Of a stretch of DNA of 21,082 nt, positions 1 to 6,201 are shown piece after piece; position 1 is the stretch's first letter, and each line of letters starts with the position of its first letter. The stretch is taken from NCBI GenBank assembly GCA_034433375.1, contig DAOUAQ010000029.1, positions 1-21,082 on the forward strand, written 5' to 3'. A program made the position numbers and the translations under genes. The stretch is from DSWT01 sp034433375 (GTDB lineage Bacteria; Chloroflexota; Anaerolineae; B4-G1; SLSP01). Below the pieces are notes generated by a model. The model did no database searches, was not told where the DNA came from, and worked only from the letters and a program-made list of their open reading frames with translations.

Positions 1-1113
1 CATTGCAGCTACGCGGCGACGGCGCTCGGCGCAGCGCTTGCGGTCAAGGCGGCGATGGACGCGCACGGGTTGCCCGGCACGATCAAGTGCTTCGGCTGTC
101 CCGCCGAGGAGACGCTGGTCGGCAAGGTCTTTATGGTGCGCGATGGCGTCTTCGATGGGCTGGACGCTTGTCTGGGACATCATCCCGGCGGGGCGAACAC
201 GGTCTTTATGGGCCACGGGAACGCTATGAATAGTGTAAAGTTCGAATTCTTCGGCAAAGCCAGCCACGCCGCCGGATCGCCGGAGCAGGGCATCAGCGCG
301 CTGGACGCCGTCGAGCTGATGAACATCGGCGTGAACTACATGCGCGAGCACGTTGTGCAGGAAGCGCGCATCCACTACGTCATCGAAGAGGGCGGGCACG
401 AACCCAACGTTGTCCCGGCCTATGCGCGCAGTTGGTACTACGTCCGTGCGCCTTTCCGCGATCTGGTGGAGCAGTACTACGAGCGCGTTCTGCGCATCGC
501 CGATGGGGCCGATCTGATGGTCGGCACGACGCACACCGTCCGCTTCCTCGCGGGCGCGCACCAGACGATTGCGAACGGCCCGTTGGCGGAGATGATCGTC
601 GCCAACATGCGCGCAGTCGGCGCGCCGGTCTACACCGAGGAGGAACTCACGTTCGCCCGCGAGTTGGGGAAGAGCATTCCACCGGAAGAGAAACTCTCCG
701 GGTTACGGCGTAGTTTACTGCCCAATGCGCTCGAGCTGGCGGACGTGGACATCAACCCGAACATCTATGCCCCCTACGGCGCGGAACGCAAGGGCGGCGG
801 CGGCTCCACCGACGTCGCCGAAGTCTCGTGGATCACGCCGACGGTGGAGTTCAACACGGCGCAGTTCATCGTGGGATCGCCGGGTCACTCCTGGCAAAAC
901 ACCGCCGTCAGCGGGACGAGCATCGGGCACAAGTCCACGCTCTTCGCGGCGAAGGTGATGGCGGCGACAGTCATAGATCTGCTCACGCAGCCGGAAACGC
1001 TGGCGCAGGTGCGGGCGGATTTCGATGCGCGAATGGCAGGGCTGACCTACAAATCGCCGCTGCCGCCGGATTTGCAGCCGCCGCTGGACCAGTTCGAAAA
1101 ATCACATGCCTGA
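1..1113 (+). CDS. M20 family amidohydrolase, AbgB-like (5' end missing)
   Basis: Metal-dependent amidohydrolase of the M20 peptidase family, closest in appearance to the B subunit of p-aminobenzoyl-glutamate hydrolase. It would cleave an amide bond of an aminoacyl or N-acyl-amino-acid substrate in the cytoplasm. The reading frame is open from base 1, so the start and the first part of the catalytic domain lie outside the window. Visible: a His at the first codon, where AbgB-type proteins have a metal-ligand His; the GCPAEE motif (catalytic Glu and metal-ligand Glu, visible residues 36-37); the lid/dimerisation domain beginning at ASHAAGSPEQG; a PNVVP...WYYVR segment typical of AbgB; and a late GSPGHSWQ motif with the last metal-ligand His. 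The stop overlaps the next gene by 8 bp, so the hydrolase and a permease are probably translated together. The exact substrate cannot be read from the sequence. Confidence 0.85.
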   Translation, partial: HCSYAATALGAALAVKAAMDAHGLPGTIKCFGCPAEETLVGKVFMVRDGVFDGLDACLGHHPGGANTVFMGHGNAMNSVKFEFFGKASHAAGSPEQGISALDAVELMNIGVNYMREHVVQEARIHYVIEEGGHEPNVVPAYARSWYYVRAPFRDLVEQYYERVLRIADGADLMVGTTHTVRFLAGAHQTIANGPLAEMIVANMRAVGAPVYTEEELTFARELGKSIPPEEKLSGLRRSLLPNALELADVDINPNIYAPYGAERKGGGGSTDVAEVSWITPTVEFNTAQFIVGSPGHSWQNTAVSGTSIGHKSTLFAAKVMAATVIDLLTQPETLAQVRADFDARMAGLTYKSPLPPDLQPPLDQFEKSHA

Positions 1114-2032
1114 TTCAACCATCACCAACAAAGTCATCGTCAATCTGCTCCTGATCGCCGTCGGCTACCTCATCAAAAAGCTCGGCGTAGTCTCGCGGGA
1201 CGATGGGCGCATCCTCAACCGCCTCGTTTTGTACCTCACGCTGCCGATGATGAACCTGAAGGCTGTGATGAACACGACGCTTTCGTGGAATCTGCTGCTG
1301 CTTCCACTGGCGCTGCTCTTCGTGGGCGTGACGATGTGCTTGCTCAGCCGTTATCCCGCGCGTTGGCTGCATCTCTCGCGGCGCGACGCGGGGACGTTTG
1401 CAGTGGCTTCGTGCGGCTTTATGGGATCGCTGCTCTATCCCTTCATCGAAGCCGTCTACGGCGATCCGGGCATCCAGGCCACGGCGATATGCGATTTGGG
1501 GAACGCTATCGCCATCTTCGGTGTGGGGTACTACATCTCCTTCCGCTATGCCACCAACGGGCATTTCAAGGCGTTGGACGCCGTCAAGAAGGTGCTGCTC
1601 TTCTTCCCGATGCACGCCTTTGCGCTTGGTCTGGTGTTGAACGTGAGTGGCGTGCCGCTGCGCGGGCTGCCCGCCGACCTGGTCAACGCGCTGGCGGCGG
1701 TCAACTCCCCGTTGATGCTGCTCGGTCTGGGCATTTACCTTGAATTGGACATCTCACGGGATGAGCGCAAAGTCGTCGCGGTGAATATGGTGTATCACTA
1801 CGTCGTGGCGGCGCTCGTCGCGGGGCTGGTGTTGTGGCTGCTGCCCTATCGCGGCCCGCTGCGCGCGGTGATGTTCCTCTTCCCACTGATGCCGGCCGCG
1901 CTCTCGTCGCTGCTCTATTCTGTGGAACAGGGCCTCAATCCCCGGCTGGCGGCGATGTTGATCTCGGCGAGTATGCTCATCAGCCTGGTGATCCTGGCGG
2001 TGAGCCTGCTTGGTTTTGGCGCGGCGTTTTGA
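1106..2032 (+). CDS. AEC (auxin efflux carrier) family permease
   Basis: A 308-residue integral membrane protein of the AEC/bile-acid-arsenite transporter superfamily. It has about ten hydrophobic helices in two halves and an early NRLVLYLTLPMMNL segment typical of the family's first repeat. Members move small carboxylates, amino-acid derivatives or auxin-like molecules. The start ATG lies inside the end of the amidohydrolase gene (8 bp overlap), implying translational coupling. The pair may export or import the substrate or product of the hydrolase; that link is inferred from position only. No promoter or terminator is obvious between the two. The family call is confident, the substrate unknown. 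Confidence 0.85.
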   Translation: MPDSTITNKVIVNLLLIAVGYLIKKLGVVSRDDGRILNRLVLYLTLPMMNLKAVMNTTLSWNLLLLPLALLFVGVTMCLLSRYPARWLHLSRRDAGTFAVASCGFMGSLLYPFIEAVYGDPGIQATAICDLGNAIAIFGVGYYISFRYATNGHFKALDAVKKVLLFFPMHAFALGLVLNVSGVPLRGLPADLVNALAAVNSPLMLLGLGIYLELDISRDERKVVAVNMVYHYVVAALVAGLVLWLLPYRGPLRAVMFLFPLMPAALSSLLYSVEQGLNPRLAAMLISASMLISLVILAVSLLGFGAAF

Positions 2033-2097
2033 TGATTGGGTTGACCTTGCTAACCGATTGGGGGAGTCAGGGGTATAATGAATGAGGCAGATATGCA

Positions 2098-2196
2098 ATG
2101 TTGACCTATACTCGTGAATCGAATGTCGGCGCGCGTAGATTGTACGAAAGATTGGGTTATCAGGTAGTGGAATACATGAACGATCTGGGATTGTAA
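2098..2196 (+). pseudogene. Remnant of a GNAT acetyltransferase (C-terminal end only)
   Basis: A 32-codon reading frame (ATG 2098, stop TAA 2194-2196) encodes a peptide containing ESNVGARRLYERLGYQ. This closely matches the C-terminal acetyl-CoA-binding motif of GNAT N-acetyltransferases (Asn, Ala, Leu-Tyr-x-x-Leu-Gly-Phe/Tyr). The frame is closed by TGA at 2083-2085, and no other frame of the preceding 65 bases supplies the missing acetyltransferase core. It is best read as the tail of a deleted gene. It lies just upstream of an intact GNAT gene that is not a close copy of it. There is no clear ribosome-binding site, so expression is doubtful. Confidence 0.6.
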
Positions 2197-2244
2197 ATCA
2201 TGCGGTGCTCATTGGCGGCATCACGGATGATGAAGGAGTCTTCT

Positions 2245-2766
2245 ATGTTCAAAGGTGAAAAAGTCATTTTGCGCCCGATGCGCGAGGAAGATGTGGCCCG
2301 GCAGTATGAGTTTAGCCAGGATGTAGAATTGGCCGGACTGGATTGTGGCTATCCCCGCCCTGCCACTGTGGAAAGTGCGCGCGCCGTCTACGAAGCGGCC
2401 AAGCCTGATGATAATGCAGCATGGTTCGCCATTGAAGCCGACGGCAAATACATCGGCGACTGCTGCTTGCTGAATATCCGCGACCGCCATGGCAATTTCG
2501 AGCTGGGCATCGTGATCGGTGACCGCGCCTATTGGGGACAAGGCTATGGGCGCGAAGCCGTCAGATTGCTGCTGGCGTATGGGTTCCACTACCTGGGTGG
2601 ACGGCGCATCGTTCTGACCTCCCTCGCGCGGAATGAACGGGCGATTCGTTGTTTCCGGGGATGTGGCTTTGTGGAAGAAGGCCGCCCGCGCAAGGCAATC
2701 TGGGTGGAGGGAGAGTACGTTGACTTGATAAATATGTCAATCTTGCGCGAGGAGTGGAAAGCATAG
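2245..2766 (+). CDS. GNAT family N-acetyltransferase (RimJ/RimL-like)
   Basis: A 173-residue acetyltransferase that transfers an acetyl group from acetyl-CoA to an amine, probably an N-terminal or small-molecule amine as in the RimJ/RimL group. It begins MFKGEKVILRPMREED, the usual first strand and helix of this group. It carries the pyrophosphate-binding loop WGQGYGREAV (residues 97-106) and the later NERAIRCFRGCGF motif (130-142), and ends with a strand containing YVDLINMSI. The frame is open upstream to an ATG at 2200, but ATG 2245 is preferred because AAGGAG at 2233-2238 sits 6 bases before it and homologues begin there. A decayed GNAT fragment lies immediately upstream. The substrate is not identifiable. 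Confidence 0.85.
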   Translation: MFKGEKVILRPMREEDVARQYEFSQDVELAGLDCGYPRPATVESARAVYEAAKPDDNAAWFAIEADGKYIGDCCLLNIRDRHGNFELGIVIGDRAYWGQGYGREAVRLLLAYGFHYLGGRRIVLTSLARNERAIRCFRGCGFVEEGRPRKAIWVEGEYVDLINMSILREEWKA

Positions 2767-2832
2767 AGCCAGGCTGTGTGTGTCATTCTGTCGAAGTTTT
2801 GGCATTACGCTTGCGAATGAAAGGATGGGCAA

Positions 2833-3300
2833 ATGAAGACGCTGATGAAAAAGCTGCTTGCTGCGCGTCCCCGCACCGCCCTGGGAATCTACGTCTTACT
2901 CGACATTTTCTGCGTTGGTATGGGGATGGGCGTGCCGTTCTTCTGTATCCTCTTGGGTTTGCCGGTGGGCTGGTACATCGTCAAACGTCTCACCGCTGAA
3001 CAGGCGGGGATGCGCGATGTTTTCCAGAAAGTGCTCCTATACGCCGCGATTGCTGCCGCCGTCACGTTCCTGGGGATGATCCTCATCTGGGGACCGTTGA
3101 GTGTCGTGTCGCTATCCAACCCCGCGACCGACTTTGTGGAAACCGGTGTTCCCATGATCCTCTACGAACCGAAGGCGAGTTTCATCGGTTGGATCGTCTT
3201 GATGATCGTCATCTCTCCGGCGCTGCAACTGCTGACCACACTTTTCGGTTCGCACCTGGCCCTCCTTGTTTGGTTGAATGAAACCGCAAGACCCCGCTAG
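2833..3300 (+). CDS. Small multi-pass membrane protein, unknown function
   Basis: A 155-residue protein with about four hydrophobic segments (roughly residues 17-48, 65-87, 105-113 as a short stretch, and 117-147). A basic N-terminus (MKTLMKKLLAARPRT) suggests the N-terminal end is in the cytoplasm. AAAGGATG at 2820-2827 lies a few bases before the ATG at 2833 and serves as the ribosome-binding site. I do not recognise a family, and no catalytic motif is visible. It follows the GNAT gene by 66 bases with no terminator between them, so the two may share a transcript. Downstream is an AT-rich low-complexity stretch and then a strong promoter, so this gene probably ends its transcription unit. 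Confidence 0.7.
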   Translation: MKTLMKKLLAARPRTALGIYVLLDIFCVGMGMGVPFFCILLGLPVGWYIVKRLTAEQAGMRDVFQKVLLYAAIAAAVTFLGMILIWGPLSVVSLSNPATDFVETGVPMILYEPKASFIGWIVLMIVISPALQLLTTLFGSHLALLVWLNETARPR

Positions 3301-3321
3301 TACTTGTAGCATTACCGTTTT

Positions 3322-3366
3322 TCCCAAATCTCAATCTAAAATCCCAAAATTTCCCAATTTCTCATT
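3322..3366. repeat. AT-rich low-complexity array of TCCCAAAT-like units
   Basis: Imperfect tandem units built around TCCCAAA and CTCAAT (for example TCCCAAATCTC, ATCCCAAAATT, TCCCAATTTCTC) fill the gap before the promoter of the FtsK-like gene. The base composition differs sharply from the GC-rich genes on either side. There is no ORF or clear hairpin. It resembles in style, though not in sequence, the other short-unit arrays in this window. Confidence 0.5.
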
Positions 3367-3372
3367 TAGGGA

Positions 3373-3401
3373 TTGACAAAATCCTCATTCTTTGCTATCA
3401 T
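3373..3401 (+). promoter_or_regulatory. Sigma70-type promoter of the FtsK-like operon
   Basis: TTGACA at 3373-3378, a 17-base spacer, and TATCAT at 3396-3401. The -35 matches consensus exactly and the -10 differs at two positions. It precedes the FtsK-like gene by about 33 bases, and a LexA-like palindrome begins directly after the -10. Confidence 0.75.
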
Positions 3402-3417
3402 TAGAACATAAGTTCTA
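3402..3417. promoter_or_regulatory. Candidate LexA (SOS) operator, GAAC-N4-GTTC type
   Basis: TAGAAC-ATAA-GTTCTA is a perfect 6-base inverted repeat with a 4-base centre. Its core GAAC-N4-GTTC is the LexA/DinR box of Gram-positive bacteria, and that box type has also been reported for a Chloroflexota species. It covers the expected transcription start, directly after the -10, so a bound repressor would block initiation. The flanking bases (A/T rather than C/G) and the central A at the last spacer position depart from the Bacillus consensus. LexA itself is not in this window. Confidence 0.6.
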
Positions 3418-3434
3418 GTCTGGCAGAGGATGAA

Positions 3435-4499
3435 ATGTCACGCTCCATGCGCCCCTATCTTGAATATCAGGCCGACCGCGTCGAGGCGGTGTTGGCAGCT
3501 CACCGCGCGCCGGGTCGCGTCACCGGCGGAACGGTCGGCCCGCGCCAGATCCGCTTCTTCCTCAACCCGGCCCCGCACATCCGCTTCGCCTCCATCAAGA
3601 GCCTGGCGGATGATCTGGCGTTGGCGATGCGCGTCCCTTCACTCAACATCAACAAGGGCAAAGAAGGCATTGTGCTGGAATTCTCCAACCCCAATCCCGG
3701 CCCAGTCTCCCTGATGTCGCTGTTGGACGAAGTTCATCCGTTGCCGGTCTCCACGGTGCTGCTCGGTCTCACCGACGAGGGCGCGCCGTTGCTGGCGCGG
3801 CTTTCGGCGCCGGAGGTGGCGCACATCCTCGTCGCGGGGACGACGGGATCGGGCAAGTCGGTGCTGCTGCGAACGATGGCGGCGTCGCTGGCGCTCTCGC
3901 ATCGCCCGGACGTGCTGCGCATGATGTGCATTGATCCCAAGGGACGCGCGTTCCGCGTGCTGGAAGGTCTGCCGCATCTCACCCGCCCGCCTATCACCGA
4001 TCTATCGGAGGCAGTAGAGGCGCTGAATTCCCTGGTGCGCATGATGGAAGTCCGCGACCGGCGCGGCGAAGGCCCGGATGCCGGGGTGGGGAACGGCGCG
4101 CCGCGCATCGTCGTCTTTATAGATGAACTGGCCGATCTGATTATGCTCGGCGAGAAGTCCGTCACCGAATCCATCACCCGGCTGGCGCAGCGCGGGCGCG
4201 AGGCCGGCATCCATCTGGTGGCGGCGACGCAGCACCCTTCGTCCGCCATTTTGAGCAGCCTGATGCGGGCGAACTTCCCGCTGCGGCTGGTGGGCAAGGT
4301 GGTCTCGGCGGATGACGCGCGGGTGGCCAGCGGGCGCGCCGGGACGAACGCGCATCTGCTCAACGGGCGCGGCGACTTTCTCGCCGTCAGCGGCGGCGAT
4401 GCGCCGATCCGTTTCCAGGTCGCCTACGTCGCCGATAAGGAACTGCGCCAACACCTTGTTACGCTTGTTAGCCCGCAGCAGATTCGCCAGTTGAACTAG
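3435..4499 (+). CDS. Stand-alone FtsK/SpoIIIE-type DNA translocase
   Basis: A 354-residue hexameric-motor type ATPase that would pump double-stranded DNA. An N-terminal alpha-subdomain (residues 30-85; TVGPRQIRFFL and SLADDLALAMRVPS correspond to the GP-x-x-T and LADDIALAL signatures) is followed by the RecA-like beta domain. That domain has Walker A GTTGSGKS (135-142), Walker B VVFIDEL (226-232), the RGREAGIHLVAATQ motif (253-266) and a C-terminal LLNGRGDFL. It lacks both the N-terminal membrane helices and the C-terminal DNA-reading gamma domain of housekeeping FtsK, which is more than twice this length. AGAGGA at 3425-3430 precedes ATG 3435. The gene has a strong promoter with a LexA-like box, and a small membrane-protein gene follows. 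A role in chromosome rescue, conjugation or an element's DNA transfer is possible; the sequence does not decide. Confidence 0.85.
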   Translation: MSRSMRPYLEYQADRVEAVLAAHRAPGRVTGGTVGPRQIRFFLNPAPHIRFASIKSLADDLALAMRVPSLNINKGKEGIVLEFSNPNPGPVSLMSLLDEVHPLPVSTVLLGLTDEGAPLLARLSAPEVAHILVAGTTGSGKSVLLRTMAASLALSHRPDVLRMMCIDPKGRAFRVLEGLPHLTRPPITDLSEAVEALNSLVRMMEVRDRRGEGPDAGVGNGAPRIVVFIDELADLIMLGEKSVTESITRLAQRGREAGIHLVAATQHPSSAILSSLMRANFPLRLVGKVVSADDARVASGRAGTNAHLLNGRGDFLAVSGGDAPIRFQVAYVADKELRQHLVTLVSPQQIRQLN

Positions 4500-4544
4500 G
4501 GGCAAAAGTACAACCTGACTTACCGAAAAGCTTTTTGGACAAAG

Positions 4545-4584
4545 ACCTTTGACTTTGGGCCTTTGACTTTGGACCTTTGACTGG
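4545..4584. repeat. 14-bp tandem repeat, about 2.9 copies
   Basis: The unit RCCTTTGACTTTGG occurs at 4545-4558 and 4559-4572, with a shortened copy at 4573-4584. It fills the gap between the FtsK-like gene and the small membrane protein and ends 6 bases before the latter's start. The last copy contributes the GGAG used as ribosome-binding site (4583-4586). Each unit itself contains two CTTTG half-units. Confidence 0.8.
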
Positions 4585-4590
4585 AGACAA

Positions 4591-4977
4591 ATGGAAGCAC
4601 AAATGCAAGAACCTTTGGGCAAGCGACTGGCCCGTTTCGTCGGTCTACTGAGCGCGATTGCGGTCGTCACCGGCGTAGTCGTTGTCAGCCAACGCCTGAG
4701 CCGGGATGCGCTGGCGCTGCTCGTGGGGCTGACGTGCGGCGTGCTGGCGATGGCGCCGACCATCGGCCTGGCGCTGCTGGTGTGGCGGCGCGAGGAGACG
4801 CGCCAGCAGGCCACACACACCAATCCAGCAATCACACCGCCCGTGATCGTCGTGACGCCGCAGTTGCCGGGCTATGGCGCGCAGCCGGCATTGCCGGGCA
4901 GCGCGCAGCAGATCGCCTGGCCCTGGCAGCCTGCGCCCAACGAGCGTGTGTTCACGGTCGTGGGCGGCGAGGAATGA
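4591..4977 (+). CDS. Small two-helix membrane protein, partner candidate of the FtsK-like motor
   Basis: A 128-residue protein of unrecognised family. A short charged N-terminus is followed by two hydrophobic helices (about residues 17-34 and 41-65) joined by a short RLSRD turn, and then a proline- and glutamine-rich soluble tail from about residue 70 to the end. Both ends should lie on the same side of the membrane, and the positive-inside rule (RREETRQQ after helix 2, GKRLAR before helix 1) puts them in the cytoplasm. GGAG at 4583-4586, four bases before the ATG, is the ribosome-binding site. It lies 91 bases after the motor gene with no terminator between them, so co-expression is likely. 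It could anchor the membrane-less motor; this is inferred from gene order and topology only. Confidence 0.6.
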   Translation: MEAQMQEPLGKRLARFVGLLSAIAVVTGVVVVSQRLSRDALALLVGLTCGVLAMAPTIGLALLVWRREETRQQATHTNPAITPPVIVVTPQLPGYGAQPALPGSAQQIAWPWQPAPNERVFTVVGGEE

Positions 4978-5030
4978 CACGTTTCGTGAGCCTTTGTGGG
5001 GCGCTCTGACCGATAAACAATGAGGTACGG

Positions 5031-5045
5031 ACGGACCCGGTCCGT
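5031..5045. other. Short inverted repeat ACGGACC-C-GGTCCGT
   Basis: Perfect 7-base arms (5031-5037 and 5039-5045) around a single base, in the gap after the two-helix membrane protein. The tight centre makes an RNA hairpin unlikely and a protein-binding site more plausible. No known consensus is recognised. Confidence 0.4.
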
Positions 5046-5105
5046 TATCACCTAAACCCAAAACAACTTTGAGCGACCTCCACAACCGATCACGTGTGTG
5101 AAAGG

Positions 5106-5136
5106 AACCCTGATGGGACGTCCCATCAGGGTTTTC
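5106..5136 (+). terminator. Rho-independent terminator (28-bp perfect palindrome)
   Basis: AACCCTGATGGGAC (5106-5119) and its exact reverse complement (5120-5133) form a 28-base perfect palindrome followed by a short T run (5132-5135). It lies downstream of the FtsK-like/membrane-protein pair and upstream of the ABC ATPase promoter, so it should end the first unit. The perfect symmetry would allow it to work in either direction, but no minus-strand gene approaches it. Confidence 0.7.
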
Positions 5137-5174
5137 CTGTTGTTGGCATTCCTGTTGTTGGCATTCCTGTTGTT
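5134..5174. repeat. 15-bp tandem repeat TTCCTGTTGTTGGCA, about 2.7 copies
   Basis: Copies at 5134-5148 and 5149-5163 are identical, and a partial third copy (TTCCTGTTGTT) runs 5164-5174. The first copy starts in the T run of the preceding terminator, and the second supplies the TTGGCA -35 element of the next promoter. Confidence 0.85.
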
Positions 5175-5185
5175 TCCGGTATACT
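5158..5185 (+). promoter_or_regulatory. Promoter of the ABC ATPase-hemW unit
   Basis: TTGGCA (5158-5163), 16-base spacer, TATACT (5180-5185). The -35 comes from the second copy of a 15-bp tandem repeat, and an identical hexamer sits one repeat upstream (5143-5148). The predicted start lies about 35 bases before the ATG at 5228. Confidence 0.5.
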
Positions 5186-5227
5186 CACGACTAGTAGACT
5201 GCCAGACTACCACTGACTGGAGCAACC

Positions 5228-6193
5228 ATGACGGCGATTCTCGAAGTCAACAACCTGCGCAAGACTTATCGCAAGGCCAAACGGCCTGCTGTGGATCACC
5301 TCACCTTTGCCGTAGAGGAGGGGGCGATTTACGCCTTCGTCGGGCCGAACGGCGCGGGCAAAACGACGACCATCCGCATCATTGCGACGTTGTTGCGCTC
5401 TGACGGCGGCGAGGTGCGGGTGGGCGGCTACCGGATTGATACGCAGCGGCAGGATGTGCGTCGCCTGCTTGGCTTCATCCCCGACGAATTTGGTCTCTAT
5501 GGCGAGATGTTGGTGCGCGAGTACCTGGAATTCTTCGCCGGATGTTACGGTGTAGCGCCGGAGAAGCGCGCGGCGATGGTGAGCGATCTGTTGGAGTTGG
5601 TCGGCCTGGCGCACCGCCGCGATGACGCCGTGCAGACGCTCTCGCGCGGGATGCGCCAGCGTCTCGGCGTGGCGCGCGCGCTCGTCCACGACCCGACGCT
5701 GATCGTCGCCGATGAACCGGCGGCCGGCCTCGACCCGCGCGCGCGCGTCGAGCTGCGTGAAATCTTCCACGCGCTTCAGGAGATGGGTAAGACGATCTTC
5801 CTCTCCTCGCACGTGCTGCGGGAACTGGACGACGTCGCCACGCACGCCGGCATCATTGAACAAGGGCGGCTGGTTGCCTCTGGCACCGTGGACGAGATTC
5901 GTGCCCGGCTGCGGCCCCACCGGCGCGTCCGCGTGACGTTCCTCGGCCCGGCGGATGACGCGCAGGCGTGGCTTGCCGGGCATCCGCAGGTGATCGAGGT
6001 AGAAGTCGCTCAAGCGGCAGGCCGGAACGGCGGAGCGCCCGCGCTGCTGGTCACGTTGCAGGGTGGGGAAGAGGCCGTCGCGCAGTTGCTCGCTGAACTG
6101 ATCGGCGCGGGCTTCGCCGTGCTCTCTTACACCGAAGAACAGGACACGCTCGAAAGCCTCTTCCTGAGCCTCACGCAGGGTATTGTCACCTGA
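5228..6193 (+). CDS. ABC-2 type transporter ATP-binding protein
   Basis: A 321-residue cytoplasmic ATPase of the drug/natrium/polysaccharide-export type (NatA/CcmA-like). It has Walker A GPNGAGKT (39-46), a Q-loop segment reading GFIPDEFGLY (82-91) where the usual Gln is Asp, an LSRGM signature (138-142, usually LSGG), Walker B LIVADEP (158-164) with catalytic Glu 163, and an H-loop in SSHVL. About 90 C-terminal residues beyond the ATPase core form the accessory domain common in this group. GGAG at 5219-5222, five bases before the ATG, is the ribosome-binding site. No ABC-2 permease gene is next to it; the following gene, 8 bases on, is hemW. The membrane partner must therefore be elsewhere, or the protein has another role. 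Confidence 0.85.
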   Translation: MTAILEVNNLRKTYRKAKRPAVDHLTFAVEEGAIYAFVGPNGAGKTTTIRIIATLLRSDGGEVRVGGYRIDTQRQDVRRLLGFIPDEFGLYGEMLVREYLEFFAGCYGVAPEKRAAMVSDLLELVGLAHRRDDAVQTLSRGMRQRLGVARALVHDPTLIVADEPAAGLDPRARVELREIFHALQEMGKTIFLSSHVLRELDDVATHAGIIEQGRLVASGTVDEIRARLRPHRRVRVTFLGPADDAQAWLAGHPQVIEVEVAQAAGRNGGAPALLVTLQGGEEAVAQLLAELIGAGFAVLSYTEEQDTLESLFLSLTQGIVT

Positions 6194-6201
6194 ATTCTCC
6201 G

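Noticed and set aside
2041..2079. TATAAT at 2074-2079 as a promoter for the GNAT genes
   Set aside because: The -10 is perfect, but the candidate -35 elements (TTGACC 2041-2046, TTGCTA 2047-2052) are 27 and 21 bases away, outside the usable spacing.
2200..2244. Longer GNAT start at ATG 2200
   Set aside because: No ribosome site there, and the extra residues do not look like the family; ATG 2245 has AAGGAG at the correct distance.
3639..4835. Long minus-strand frames opposite the FtsK-like gene
   Set aside because: They are Arg/Ala-rich shadows of the GC-rich coding strand with no motif or ribosome site.
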